From Streptomyces sp. M92 (lineage in GTDB: Bacteria; Actinomycetota; Actinomycetes; Streptomycetales; Streptomycetaceae), in assembly GCF_028473745.1 (NCBI RefSeq), contig NZ_CP101137.1:558001-622000 (forward strand): 64,000 nucleotides of DNA, read 5' to 3'. Below the pieces are notes generated by a model. That model made no database searches, was not told the origin of the DNA, and saw nothing but the letters and a program-made list of their open reading frames with translations. Shown piece by piece: positions 7,937 to 15,873 of the stretch. The number at the start of each line of letters is the position of its first letter. Position 1 is the first letter of the stretch. Position numbers and translations under genes: made by a program.

Positions 7937-9172
7937 ATGACAGCCTGTGCTATCGAACCTTCGGCGGCGCCCGGGAACGACGGCCCGCCACCGGCGGGCT
8001 GCACCATCACCGCCGAGGGTGCCTACGCCGCGCGCCTGGCCCGTCGCGGGGACTCCTGGTACCCGGAGCGCTGGACCCTGGACGGGCCCGAACCGTACGC
8101 GGTGCCGCTGCCCGGCAACCAGCCCGAGGAACCCGGCACCGAGGTGCAGCCGATGGGCGACGGGCGGGTCCTGGTCCACCGCGTGGCGGCCGGACGGCAC
8201 TTCTTCTCCCTGCTCTATCCGACCGGCCCCGGCACCGGCGAGCAGCCGCTCGGCGCGGTCGAGTGCCCGGCGGGCACCACCGGGCTGCGGCTGCTGCCCC
8301 CGGCCCCGGGCGGGGAGCGGGCGTACGCCCTCGCCGCCGGCCCGCGCTCGACGGTGCTGTGGCGGGTGGCGGGCGGCGCGTTCGGGCCCGAGCGGCTGGC
8401 CGAGATCCCCGGGCGCTGCTCGGGCGGCGCCTGGCTGGACCGCACGGGCCGGATACTGGCGGTGGACCGGGAGTCGGGCGGGCGCACCAAGGCGGTCGTA
8501 CTGGACCTGGAGCGGGACGGCGAGGTGTCCCCGCTGCTCCAGATCGCTGCGGACAGCGACGACCGGATACTGCTGGCCGACCCGGACAGCGGGCTGGTAC
8601 TGATCCGCTCGGACGCGCCGTCACCCGGGCAGGAACGGTTGGGCTGGGGGGTGCTGGGCAGCACGCTGCCGGTGCGCTTCCCGGAGTGCCTGCGGCTGCC
8701 GGACCGCGTGGTGACGCCGTTCGCCATCCAGCCGGGCCAGGCGCTGACGCCGGAACGGTGCGCGGTGGCGCTGCGGGTGGACGGCGCGCTCGGCACCTGG
8801 GTCGCGGTGTGGCGGCCCGCCGAGCGCCGGGTGCGTCACCTTCCGGCGCCCGCGGGCTGGTTGGCCGGCGCCGGGCTGTGGACCGCGGACGGGGAGCTGC
8901 GGCTGCCGTGCGCCACGCCGCAGTCGCCGTGCGGGGTGGCGCGGCTGCCCGCGCCGCCGGAGGCGGCCGACGGGCGGAAGACGACGGAGGCGCAGGCTCC
9001 GACTCCGGCTCCCCACCAGCCGCCCGCCCCGCCCCTCGACGAGCCGCCCGCGTCCGCCCCCGAGGGCCCGCGGGACGCGACGGAACCGGACGCCCCGGCT
9101 CCCTCCCGACCAGGCCCACCCCGCCCAGTACCGCTGCAACAGGCCCCGCTGGCACGGCTTGTAACGAAGTAG
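7937..9172 (+). CDS. Hypothetical protein, beta-propeller-like with Pro-rich tail
   Basis: A 411-residue protein without signal peptide or membrane segment. Residues 30-330 show repeated short beta-strand patterns of the kind seen in WD40 or YncE-like propellers (GDSWYPERWTLDG; GRVLVHRVAAGRHFFSLLY; DDRILLADPDSGLVLIRSD). The last 75 residues are a disordered Pro/Ala-rich tail (APTPAPHQPPAPPLDEPP). The ATG at 7937 has a strong GGAGGTGA ribosome site at 7922. The family seems widespread in Streptomyces but I cannot assign a function. Divergent from NIF3; the intergenic 198 bp must hold both promoters. Confidence 0.75.
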   Translation: MTACAIEPSAAPGNDGPPPAGCTITAEGAYAARLARRGDSWYPERWTLDGPEPYAVPLPGNQPEEPGTEVQPMGDGRVLVHRVAAGRHFFSLLYPTGPGTGEQPLGAVECPAGTTGLRLLPPAPGGERAYALAAGPRSTVLWRVAGGAFGPERLAEIPGRCSGGAWLDRTGRILAVDRESGGRTKAVVLDLERDGEVSPLLQIAADSDDRILLADPDSGLVLIRSDAPSPGQERLGWGVLGSTLPVRFPECLRLPDRVVTPFAIQPGQALTPERCAVALRVDGALGTWVAVWRPAERRVRHLPAPAGWLAGAGLWTADGELRLPCATPQSPCGVARLPAPPEAADGRKTTEAQAPTPAPHQPPAPPLDEPPASAPEGPRDATEPDAPAPSRPGPPRPVPLQQAPLARLVTK

Positions 9173-9269
9173 TGCCGTTTGGCGCGGCCGCCTGGATTCG
9201 CCCCGCGGGGTGCCGGTTAGACTCGCCCGGCTGTAGGAAAGATCATGTTGACGGGGTGAATTCCTTCCG

Positions 9270-9437
9270 ATGAACGACGCCAGCACGACCCAGCCCACGC
9301 AGGCCGACGGCGCCGACGTATCCGAGATCCAGAGCGGCCACGGCAGGCACCGGGGACCGGTGTCCAGCCAGGACGGCGCCCAGGCGCCGCGGGGCCGCCA
9401 CCGCAAGCCGGCCGAGGAGTCCGAAACGGCCGCCTGA
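9270..9437 (+). CDS. Small conserved basic protein with two GRHR motifs
   Basis: A 55-residue ORF with typical Streptomyces codon bias, starting at ATG 9270. The product is hydrophilic: an acidic N-terminal half followed by two copies of a GRHR motif (GHGRHRGPVSSQ, then PRGRHRKPAEES). From memory, similar small proteins with repeated GRHR are common in Streptomyces genomes. No function is known. It lies in a gap otherwise empty between 9173 and 9463 and ends just before a strong terminator hairpin, as expected for a real transcript. Confidence 0.6.
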   Translation: MNDASTTQPTQADGADVSEIQSGHGRHRGPVSSQDGAQAPRGRHRKPAEESETAA

Positions 9438-9463
9438 CGGCCCGGCGAGCACACACGGCAAGC

Positions 9464-9508
9464 GGCTCCGGCCCCCGTCCAGCGCATCACCGGACGGGGG
9501 CCGGAGCC
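9464..9508. terminator. Bidirectional terminator hairpin
   Basis: A perfect 17-bp stem (9464-9480 with 9492-9508, GGCTCCGGCCCCCGTCC and its complement) with an 11-nt loop, placed between two convergent genes. Like many Streptomyces terminators it lacks a long T-run. Confidence 0.85.
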
Positions 9509-9509
9509 G

Positions 9510-10388
9510 TCACACGTACCGCACCACCGTGTCGGCGAGCACGACCGCGTCGTCCCGCTCCCGCACCCCCACCTCCACCCGCACGCTCCCGCCCCCGTCC
9601 GGCCCGGCGGCCGCCCGCCACATCCGCACCCGCAGCGTCTCGCCCGGGTACACCACCCCGGCGAACCGCCCCCCGTACTCCCGCACCCGCCCCGCGTCAC
9701 CGTCGAGCAGCGTGTCCACGACCGCCTTGAGGGCGGCGCCGTAGGTGCACAGCCCGTGCAGGACGGGCCGCTCGTAGCCGGCCCGCGCGGCGAACTCCGG
9801 GTCGGCGTGCAGCGGGTTCCAGTCCCCGGAGAGCCGGTAGAGCAGCGCCTGGTCCTCGCGCACCGCCCGCTCGGCCACCTCGTCCGGCGCTCCCTCCGGT
9901 GCCGCTCCGGGACGGCCGGACGGCCCCCGCTCGCCGCCCCAGCCGCCCTCCCCGCGCACGAAGACCTCGGCCTCGTCCGTCCACAGCGGCCCGTCCGCGT
10001 CCGTCGCCTCGGTGCGCAGGACCAGGACGGCGGCCGTGCCCTTGTCGTACACGGCGGTGATCCGCGAGGCCGCACGCGCCCGGCCGCGCACGGGAAGCGG
10101 CCGGTGCACCCGCAGCCGCTGCCCGCCGTGCAGGACACGGGCGAGGTCGACGTCGACGCCGGGCACGGACAGCGCGCCGATCACACCCGGCGGCCCGCCG
10201 CCCGCGACCGTCGCGAAGCTCGGCAGCACCCGCAGCCGGGACTCCAGGGTGTAGCGCAGTTCGCGGGGATCGGTGGCGGGCCGACCGGCGCCGACGCCGA
10301 GGTGGTAGAGCAGGACGTCCCCGTGGTCCCAGGCGATCTCACGGACGCGGGGTGCGGCGCCGAGCGCCCGGGCTGCGTCGATGGGCAC
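9510..10388 (-). CDS. MaoC-family (R)-specific enoyl-CoA hydratase, double hot-dog
   Basis: A 292-residue protein with two hot-dog domains, as in the 2-enoyl-CoA hydratase 2 part of peroxisomal multifunctional enzymes. The catalytic block is in the C-terminal domain: YRLSGDWNPLHADPEFA near residue 190 (conserved Asp and His) followed by GYERPVLHGLCTYG. The N-terminal domain (DVLLYHLGVGAG; LPSFATVAG) is the inactive substrate-binding partner. It would hydrate trans-2-enoyl-CoA to (R)-3-hydroxyacyl-CoA in fatty-acid or sterol-side-chain breakdown. The start GTG 10388 was chosen because the family begins IDAARALG close to it. It stands alone, convergent with the small gene at 9270. Confidence 0.88.
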   Translation of the reverse strand: MPIDAARALGAAPRVREIAWDHGDVLLYHLGVGAGRPATDPRELRYTLESRLRVLPSFATVAGGGPPGVIGALSVPGVDVDLARVLHGGQRLRVHRPLPVRGRARAASRITAVYDKGTAAVLVLRTEATDADGPLWTDEAEVFVRGEGGWGGERGPSGRPGAAPEGAPDEVAERAVREDQALLYRLSGDWNPLHADPEFAARAGYERPVLHGLCTYGAALKAVVDTLLDGDAGRVREYGGRFAGVVYPGETLRVRMWRAAAGPDGGGSVRVEVGVRERDDAVVLADTVVRYV

Positions 10389-10549
10389 GGCTCTGCTGCC
10401 CCCGTTCGGGAAGACGATCACGGACTGCCACGACCGTACGGGACGGGGACGGCCCGTGACAGGGGCCGTCCACCGGTGACATTCGTCCCGCCGAAGACCG
10501 GACAACCGCATCTGCCGCCCGTCCCGTCCCCCTCCGTAGCGTCACCCGT

Positions 10550-11500
10550 ATGGCACTCGGACCGACGACAGCACACCGCACCCCCACCCCCGCCCCCGCC
10601 GTCTCCTTCTCCGCGGCGGCCAAGGCGTACGGCGCCGTCCGCGCCGTCGACGGCGTCGACCTGGAGATCGCGGGGGGCGAGACGGTCGCGCTGCTCGGGC
10701 GCAACGGCGCGGGGAAGTCGACGGCGATCGCGCTGCTGCTCGGCCTGTGCCGGCCGGACACCGGCACGGTGGAGCTCTTCGGCGGGCCGCCCGACAAGGC
10801 CGTACGGGCCGGCCGGGTGGGCGCCATGCTCCAGGAGGCACGGGCGGTCCCCCGGGTCACGGTGGGCGAGCTGATCACCTTCGTGGCCGGTCGCTACCCG
10901 GCCCCGATGCCCGTCCCCCAAGCCCTGGAGCTGGCCGGGATCGCCCATCTGACCGGGCGCCGGGTGGACCGGCTGTCCGGCGGGCAGACCCAGCGCGTCC
11001 GGTTCGCGGTCGCGCTGGCCGGCAATCCCGGCCTGCTCGTCCTGGACGAACCCACGGCGGCCCTCGACGTGGAGGCCCGGCACACCTTCTGGGAGTCGAT
11101 GCGGGCGTACGCCCGGCGCGGCAGCACGGTCCTCTTCTCCACCCACTACCTGGAGGAGGCCGAGGCGCACGCCGACCGCATCCTGGTCGTCGACCGGGGC
11201 CGGATCGTCGCGGACGGCACCGGCGAGGAACTGCGCCGGGCGGCCGGCGGCAGCCGCGTCTCCTTCGATCTGAACGGCCGCCCCACCGCGGACCTGACGC
11301 TGCTGCCGGGCGTACGCGCCCTGGACGTCCGGGGAGACCGCGCCCACCTGCGCACCGACGACTCCGACGCGACCGTGGTCGCCCTCGCGGAACTCGGCGC
11401 GGTCCGCGGCCTGGAGGTCGCCCCGGCGTCGTTGGACGACGCGTTCCTGGCCCTGACGACGACCGCGCACGCCCGCACGGAAACGGAGGCCGCGCGATGA
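10550..11500 (+). CDS. ABC-2 type exporter, ATP-binding subunit
   Basis: A 316-residue ATPase of the daunorubicin-resistance (DrrA/CcmA) class. Walker A GRNGAGKST is near residue 47, the signature LSGGQTQRVRFAVALA near residue 143, Walker B LLVLDEPTAALD near residue 163, and the H-loop FSTHYLEEAEAHADR near residue 195. The C-terminal 90 residues form the usual small extension domain. The stop overlaps the permease ATG (ATGA). With the permease and the following histidine kinase and regulator it forms a four-gene unit of the type in which a two-component system controls a drug, lipid or peptide exporter. Substrate is not predictable from sequence. Confidence 0.93.
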   Translation: MALGPTTAHRTPTPAPAVSFSAAAKAYGAVRAVDGVDLEIAGGETVALLGRNGAGKSTAIALLLGLCRPDTGTVELFGGPPDKAVRAGRVGAMLQEARAVPRVTVGELITFVAGRYPAPMPVPQALELAGIAHLTGRRVDRLSGGQTQRVRFAVALAGNPGLLVLDEPTAALDVEARHTFWESMRAYARRGSTVLFSTHYLEEAEAHADRILVVDRGRIVADGTGEELRRAAGGSRVSFDLNGRPTADLTLLPGVRALDVRGDRAHLRTDDSDATVVALAELGAVRGLEVAPASLDDAFLALTTTAHARTETEAAR

Positions 11501-12216
11501 CGGACTACCTGCGCCTGGAGGTACGCCGCACCCTGCGCGACCCCGGCTTCGTCGTGGGCGGCGTCGCGGTGCCCGTCCTGATGTACCTGCTCTTCACCAA
11601 CCTCGGGGACGGCGGCACGGGCGGCTGGAAGACCGCCGCGATGGTCGGCATGGCCGCCTACGGCGCGGTCGGTTCGGCCCTCAACACCGGCGGCGGGGTC
11701 GCCGAGGACCGGGCGATCGGCTTGCTGCGGCAGCTGCGGGTGACCCCGATGCGACCGCACCAGGTGGTGGTGGGCCGGACCCTGACCGCCTCGGTGACCG
11801 TGCTCCCCGCCATCGCCGCCGTCCTGGCCGCCGGCGGCCTCCTCAACGGCGTACGGCTGGCCGCCTGGCAGTGGGCGGCGCTGGTCCTGCTCCTCTGGCT
11901 GGGTTCGCTCCCCTTCACCCTCCTCGGCCTCGGCAACGGCTACCGTCTGACCGGCCAGACCACGGGCGTGGTCAACATGGTGGCCAACCTGGGTCTGGCG
12001 GTCCTCGGCGGCCTGTGGTTCCCGCTCGCCCTGTTCCCCGAGTGGCTGCGCACGGTCTCGGCGTACACCCCGGCCAACCGCTTCGCGGAGCTGGGCACGT
12101 CGGTCGCCACGGGGCACGCGCCGTCCCCGGGTGCGATTCTCGTACTGGCGGTGTGGCTGCTGGTGTTCGGGACGTACGCCGTCCTGTCCTACCGCCGCGC
12201 CACGGCGGACGACTGA
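11497..12216 (+). CDS. ABC-2 type exporter, permease subunit
   Basis: A 239-residue membrane protein with six hydrophobic segments starting near residues 20, 50, 95, 125, 160 and 210, matching the ABC-2 fold. A cytoplasmic loop GGVAEDRAIGLLRQLRVTPM carries the coupling region typical of the DrrB type, and WFPLALFPEWLRTVSAYTPANR precedes the last segment, which is characteristic of these exporters. It overlaps the ATPase gene by 4 bp. It is followed after 28 bp by the sensor kinase. Confidence 0.92.
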   Translation: MTDYLRLEVRRTLRDPGFVVGGVAVPVLMYLLFTNLGDGGTGGWKTAAMVGMAAYGAVGSALNTGGGVAEDRAIGLLRQLRVTPMRPHQVVVGRTLTASVTVLPAIAAVLAAGGLLNGVRLAAWQWAALVLLLWLGSLPFTLLGLGNGYRLTGQTTGVVNMVANLGLAVLGGLWFPLALFPEWLRTVSAYTPANRFAELGTSVATGHAPSPGAILVLAVWLLVFGTYAVLSYRRATADD

Positions 12217-12244
12217 GCGCCTCACCGGAAGGGAACCGACGGCC

Positions 12245-13444
12245 ATGAGCGGGAAGCAAGGCCGGCTGCGCCGGATCTCGCGCCGCCTGGACGCATGGCG
12301 ACTGGCCCGGCAGTCCGACTGGTCCCCAGCCGGCGAACACCCCGAGCGGATCGGCCCGCCCCCCACCGGCTTCACCCTCCTGCCCTGGCTGCTGCTGGGC
12401 CTGGGCAGCCTCGCCAGCATCCTCCAGGGCCGCGCCGCCAACCCCTGGCTCGGCGGCCTGGGCCTGCTCGCCTTCAACACGCTCTACATCTACGTGGCCT
12501 TCCGCTCCTTCGACCAGGGACTGCGCACATCACCGCCCACCCGCCTGGCACTCGCCGCCATGACCCTGCTGACCAGCGCGCTCTCCCTGGCCTACGGCGG
12601 CACCTGGCTGCTCTTCTTCCTCCTGCTCGGCCTGGCCGCGGGCGCGGTGCTGCGCGGCCGGTGGCTGGGTCGCTGGGGCGTCGCGCTGGCGGCACTGGCA
12701 GGCACGGTCGGCGGTCTCAAGGACGGCTGGACCGGCCTGAACATCGCCTACGGCACCTTCCTGTCCACGATGGTGACGGCCGCGATCCTGAGCCTGTCCG
12801 ACGCGGTACGGCAACTGCGGGCCGCCCGCGGGGAACTGGCCACCCGCGCGGTCGCGGAGGAGCGGCTGCGCTTCTCCCGCGACCTGCACGACCTGCTGGG
12901 GCACACCCTGTCGGTGATCGTGGTCAAGTCGGAGGCGGCCCGGCGCCTGGCGCCCCGCGACCTGGACGCGGCCCTGACCCAGATCACCGACATCGAGGCG
13001 GTCGGCCGCCAGGCGCTGACCGAGGTCCGCGAGGCGGTCACCGGCTACCGCGAGGGCAGCCTCGGCACGGAACTGGACCGGGCCCGCTCGGCACTGAGCG
13101 CGGCCGGCGTGGAGCCGGTGGTCCACCGCTCCGGCCCACCGCTGCCGCCGCAGACCGAGGCGCTGCTGGGCTGGGTGGTACGGGAGGCGGTCACCAACGT
13201 CGTACGGCACAGCGGGGCCGCCCGGTGCGAGATCGCGGTGTCGGGCAGTGCGGAGCGGGTCCGGCTGACGGTGACGGACGACGGCGGTGGCGAAGGCGGC
13301 GCGTCCTCCGGCCTCGGAACCGGGCTGGCCGGGCTGACGGAACGGCTCGCCGCGGCGGGCGGCTCGCTGACCGCCGGCGCGGGGGCGGGGGGCGGCTTCT
13401 CGGTGACGGCGGTGCTGCCGGTCGTCTCCGACGGGGAGGGGTAG
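12245..13444 (+). CDS. Sensor histidine kinase, DesK/NarL-partner class
   Basis: A 399-residue kinase. The N-terminal half has five to six membrane segments (for example LLPWLLLGLGSLASIL near residue 45, and LFFLLLGLAAGAVL near residue 125). The dimerisation/phosphoacceptor helix follows with the H-box FSRDLHDLLGHTLSVIVVKS, His at about residue 218. The ATP-binding domain has the N-box EAVTNVVRHSGAARC and G-box GLAGLTERLAAAGG. It has the DesK layout in which the membrane domain itself senses lipid order or membrane stress. An upstream ATG at 12245 is preceded by GGAAGGGAA. The regulator partner lies 135 bp downstream, so the four genes probably form one regulatory unit with the ABC exporter. 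Confidence 0.92.
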   Translation: MSGKQGRLRRISRRLDAWRLARQSDWSPAGEHPERIGPPPTGFTLLPWLLLGLGSLASILQGRAANPWLGGLGLLAFNTLYIYVAFRSFDQGLRTSPPTRLALAAMTLLTSALSLAYGGTWLLFFLLLGLAAGAVLRGRWLGRWGVALAALAGTVGGLKDGWTGLNIAYGTFLSTMVTAAILSLSDAVRQLRAARGELATRAVAEERLRFSRDLHDLLGHTLSVIVVKSEAARRLAPRDLDAALTQITDIEAVGRQALTEVREAVTGYREGSLGTELDRARSALSAAGVEPVVHRSGPPLPPQTEALLGWVVREAVTNVVRHSGAARCEIAVSGSAERVRLTVTDDGGGEGGASSGLGTGLAGLTERLAAAGGSLTAGAGAGGGFSVTAVLPVVSDGEG

Positions 13445-13491
13445 CGGGGTTCGACGGCACCCCGGGGCGGGGGTGGGCGTCGGGGTGGGTC

Positions 13492-13517
13492 GCGCGGCCC
13501 GGCGCTGCGGGGTGCCG
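13492..13517. repeat. 26-bp dispersed element, copy 1
   Basis: This 26-bp segment is identical, as reverse complement, to 45170-45195. It lies in the 135-bp gap between kinase and regulator genes. The adjoining sequence folds as a hairpin (GGGGTGCCGCAGGCACCCC, 13509-13527), so it may also act as a transcription attenuator inside the operon. Confidence 0.6.
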
Positions 13518-13579
13518 CAGGCACCCCACCCGCCCCACCGCCGGAGGCACCCGCGGGCATCCCCCTCTACCCTGACCCC

Positions 13580-14203
13580 GTGACCGACGCACCCCACCCC
13601 ATCCGCGTCCTCCTCGCCGAGGACCAGGGCATGATGCGCGGCGCGCTCGCGCTGCTGCTCGGCATGGAGGAGGACGTCGAGGTGGTCGCCCAGGTGTCGC
13701 GCGGCGACGAGATCGTCGGCGCCGCGCTCACGCACCGCCCGGACGTCGCCCTCCTCGACATCGAACTGCCGGGCACCAGCGGCCTCGACGCCGCCGCCGA
13801 GCTGCGGGAGCGCGTCCCCGCCTGCCGGGTGCTGATCCTGACCACCTTCGGCCGCCCCGGCTACCTCCGGCGCGCCATGGAGGCCGGCGCCGCCGGTTTC
13901 CTGGTGAAGGACGGCCCCGTGGAGGAGCTGGCCGGCGCGGTCCGCCGCGTCCTGGCCGGCGAGACGGTCGTCGACCCCACGCTCGCCGCCGCCGCGCTCA
14001 GCGCCGGCCCGAGCCCGCTCACCGCCCGCGAGTGCGACGTACTCCGGGCCTCCGCCGACGGCGCGACCGTGGCCGACGTCGCCGGCACCCTGCACCTGTC
14101 CGAGTCCACGGTCCGCAACTACCTCTCCTCGGCCATCGGCAAGACCGCCACCCGCAACCGCACGGAGGCGCTGCGCGAGGCCAGACGCCAGGGCTGGGTC
14201 TGA
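13580..14203 (+). CDS. NarL/LuxR-type response regulator
   Basis: A 207-residue regulator. The receiver domain (residues 1-120) has the acidic pocket LLAEDQ, phosphoacceptor Asp in VALLDIELPG (about residue 58), and the conserved Lys in LVKDGP (about residue 108). The C-terminal LuxR helix-turn-helix is LTARECDVLRASADGATVAD followed by LSESTVRNYLSSAIGK, typical of DesR relatives. It is the partner of the kinase at 12245 and by context should control the exporter genes upstream. The GTG at 13580 is the first plausible start before IRVLLAEDQ. It ends 7 bp before a convergent MFS gene. Confidence 0.93.
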   Translation: MTDAPHPIRVLLAEDQGMMRGALALLLGMEEDVEVVAQVSRGDEIVGAALTHRPDVALLDIELPGTSGLDAAAELRERVPACRVLILTTFGRPGYLRRAMEAGAAGFLVKDGPVEELAGAVRRVLAGETVVDPTLAAAALSAGPSPLTARECDVLRASADGATVADVAGTLHLSESTVRNYLSSAIGKTATRNRTEALREARRQGWV

Positions 14204-14210
14204 CCCGGAC

Positions 14211-15662
14211 TCACGCAGCCTTCTTCGCCCGCTCCCCCGCCGGCAGCCACGCCCACATCAGCACCGCCCCCGCGACCAGCACCACCGCCCCCGTGCGGAA
14301 CACCAGCGCGTATCCGTCCGTCAGCGCCACCGGACCCGCGTCCTCGCCCCCGGACCGGGCCGCCGCGATCGTCGACATCACCGCGAGCCCCAGCGAACCC
14401 CCCATCGTCCGGGAGGTGTTGATCAGCCCGGAGACCAGCCCCGCGTCCCCGGCCCCCGCGCCGGAGATGGCGAGCGACGCCAGCGGAGTCGCCGCCAGCC
14501 CCGCCCCCAGCATCATCAGCACGCCCGGGATCATGATCGCGGTCAGGTACGCGCCGTCCGCGCTCATCGTCGACTGCCACCCGAAGCCGGCCGCCGCCAC
14601 CAGCGTGCCCAGCACGGCCACGTTCCGCGCCCCGAGCACCGGCATGAACCGCGGCGCCAGCTTGGACCCGAGGACCACCGCCAGGGAGCTCGGCACCAGG
14701 GCGACGCCGGCCTCCAGCGGCGAGTACCCGAGCACGTTCTGCGCGTACAGGGTCATGAAGAACCACATGGCGAACATCGACGAGCCGGACACCAGCATCG
14801 CCACGTTCGCCGACGCCACCGACCGCAGCCGCAGCAGCCCCGGCGGCATCAGTGGCGCCGCCGTCCGCGCCTCGACGAGGAGGAACAGTCCCAGCAGCAG
14901 GAGCCCGGCGAGCAGCGGCACGAGCGCGGCCGTCGCCGCCCACCCCTCGGACTCGGTCTGCGAGATGCCGTAGGCCAGCGTGGCCAGACCGGCGGTCACC
15001 AGCATCGCGCCCGGCAGGTCGAGCCGCCGCCGCTCCCCGGCCCGGCTCTCGGCCAGCCACACCACGGCACCGGCCAGCACCACCGCGCCCACCGGAACGT
15101 TGATCAGCAGCACCCAGCGCCACGACAGGCCGTCCACCAGGACGCCGCCCACCAGACCGCCCGCCGCGCCGCCGCCCGCGCCCACGGCGGTCCACGTCGC
15201 GATCGCCCGGGCCCGCGCCGCGCCCTCGGGCACCGCCGCGGTCAAGATCGTCAGCGTCGACGGCGCCAGCACGGCCGCGCCCAGCCCCTGCACGGCCCGG
15301 GCGAGCAGCAGCTGCCAGCCCTCCTGCGCGAACCCGCCGCCCAGCGAGGCGAGGGTGAACAGCCCGAGCCCGACGAGGAACATCCGCTTGCGCCCGTAGA
15401 GGTCACCGGCCCGGCCGCCGAGCAGCATGAAGCCGGCGAAGGCGATGGCGTAGGCGTTGACCACCCACTGCAGGCCCTGCGCGCTGAGGCCGAGGTCGGC
15501 CCGCATCGAGGGCAGGGCGACGTTGACGACGGACACGTCGAGGACGACCAGGAACTGTCCGGCGCAGGCGAGCGCGACGACCAGCCAGGTGGGAGGAGGG
15601 CTGCGGCGGGCGGATATGCGGGCGGTGGCGGAGGTACCGGTGGCTTCGAGCATGGGTGTCAT
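14211..15662 (-). CDS. MFS drug exporter, DHA2 (EmrB/QacA) family, 14 membrane segments
   Basis: A 483-residue transporter of the proton-driven multidrug class. TM1 carries the DHA2 signature QFLVVLDVSVVNVALPSM (about residue 40). Motif A follows in GRAGDLYGRKRMFLVG and motif C-like glycines in GLGAAVLAPSTLTIL. About 14 hydrophobic segments can be counted. The ATG at 15662 was chosen; a second ATG at 15653 and a TTG at 15677 are alternatives and none has a strong ribosome site. The gene is divergent from a second, different MFS gene; both promoters share the 211-bp gap, and no regulator gene is adjacent. Confidence 0.9.
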   Translation of the reverse strand: MTPMLEATGTSATARISARRSPPPTWLVVALACAGQFLVVLDVSVVNVALPSMRADLGLSAQGLQWVVNAYAIAFAGFMLLGGRAGDLYGRKRMFLVGLGLFTLASLGGGFAQEGWQLLLARAVQGLGAAVLAPSTLTILTAAVPEGAARARAIATWTAVGAGGGAAGGLVGGVLVDGLSWRWVLLINVPVGAVVLAGAVVWLAESRAGERRRLDLPGAMLVTAGLATLAYGISQTESEGWAATAALVPLLAGLLLLGLFLLVEARTAAPLMPPGLLRLRSVASANVAMLVSGSSMFAMWFFMTLYAQNVLGYSPLEAGVALVPSSLAVVLGSKLAPRFMPVLGARNVAVLGTLVAAAGFGWQSTMSADGAYLTAIMIPGVLMMLGAGLAATPLASLAISGAGAGDAGLVSGLINTSRTMGGSLGLAVMSTIAAARSGGEDAGPVALTDGYALVFRTGAVVLVAGAVLMWAWLPAGERAKKAA

Positions 15663-15873
15663 GGTCTCAACCCGCAAGCGCCCCTTGCATCGGTATTTCG
15701 GCCCCGGACCGGCCTAGGTCCAACGGCCCAGGAGACGCCGTCGCCCCAAGAGACGGTCAAGAATTCGTTAGGCACTCGAAGCAACGGAATAGTTGCCCCG
15801 GCGCACGAGGTTCAACCTGCACGCAACACGATCACGTCCGCGTCCGCCGACTCCGGCCTGGAGGCCCCACCAC
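15663..15873. promoter_or_regulatory. Divergent MFS promoter region with two inverted repeats
   Basis: The gap between the two MFS genes holds GGACC-N6-GGTCC (15706-15721) and GCAAC-N6-GTTGC (15781-15796). Both have the size of TetR or MarR operators. A ribosome-binding GGAGG sits at 15860-15864 for the rightward gene. Confidence 0.4.
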
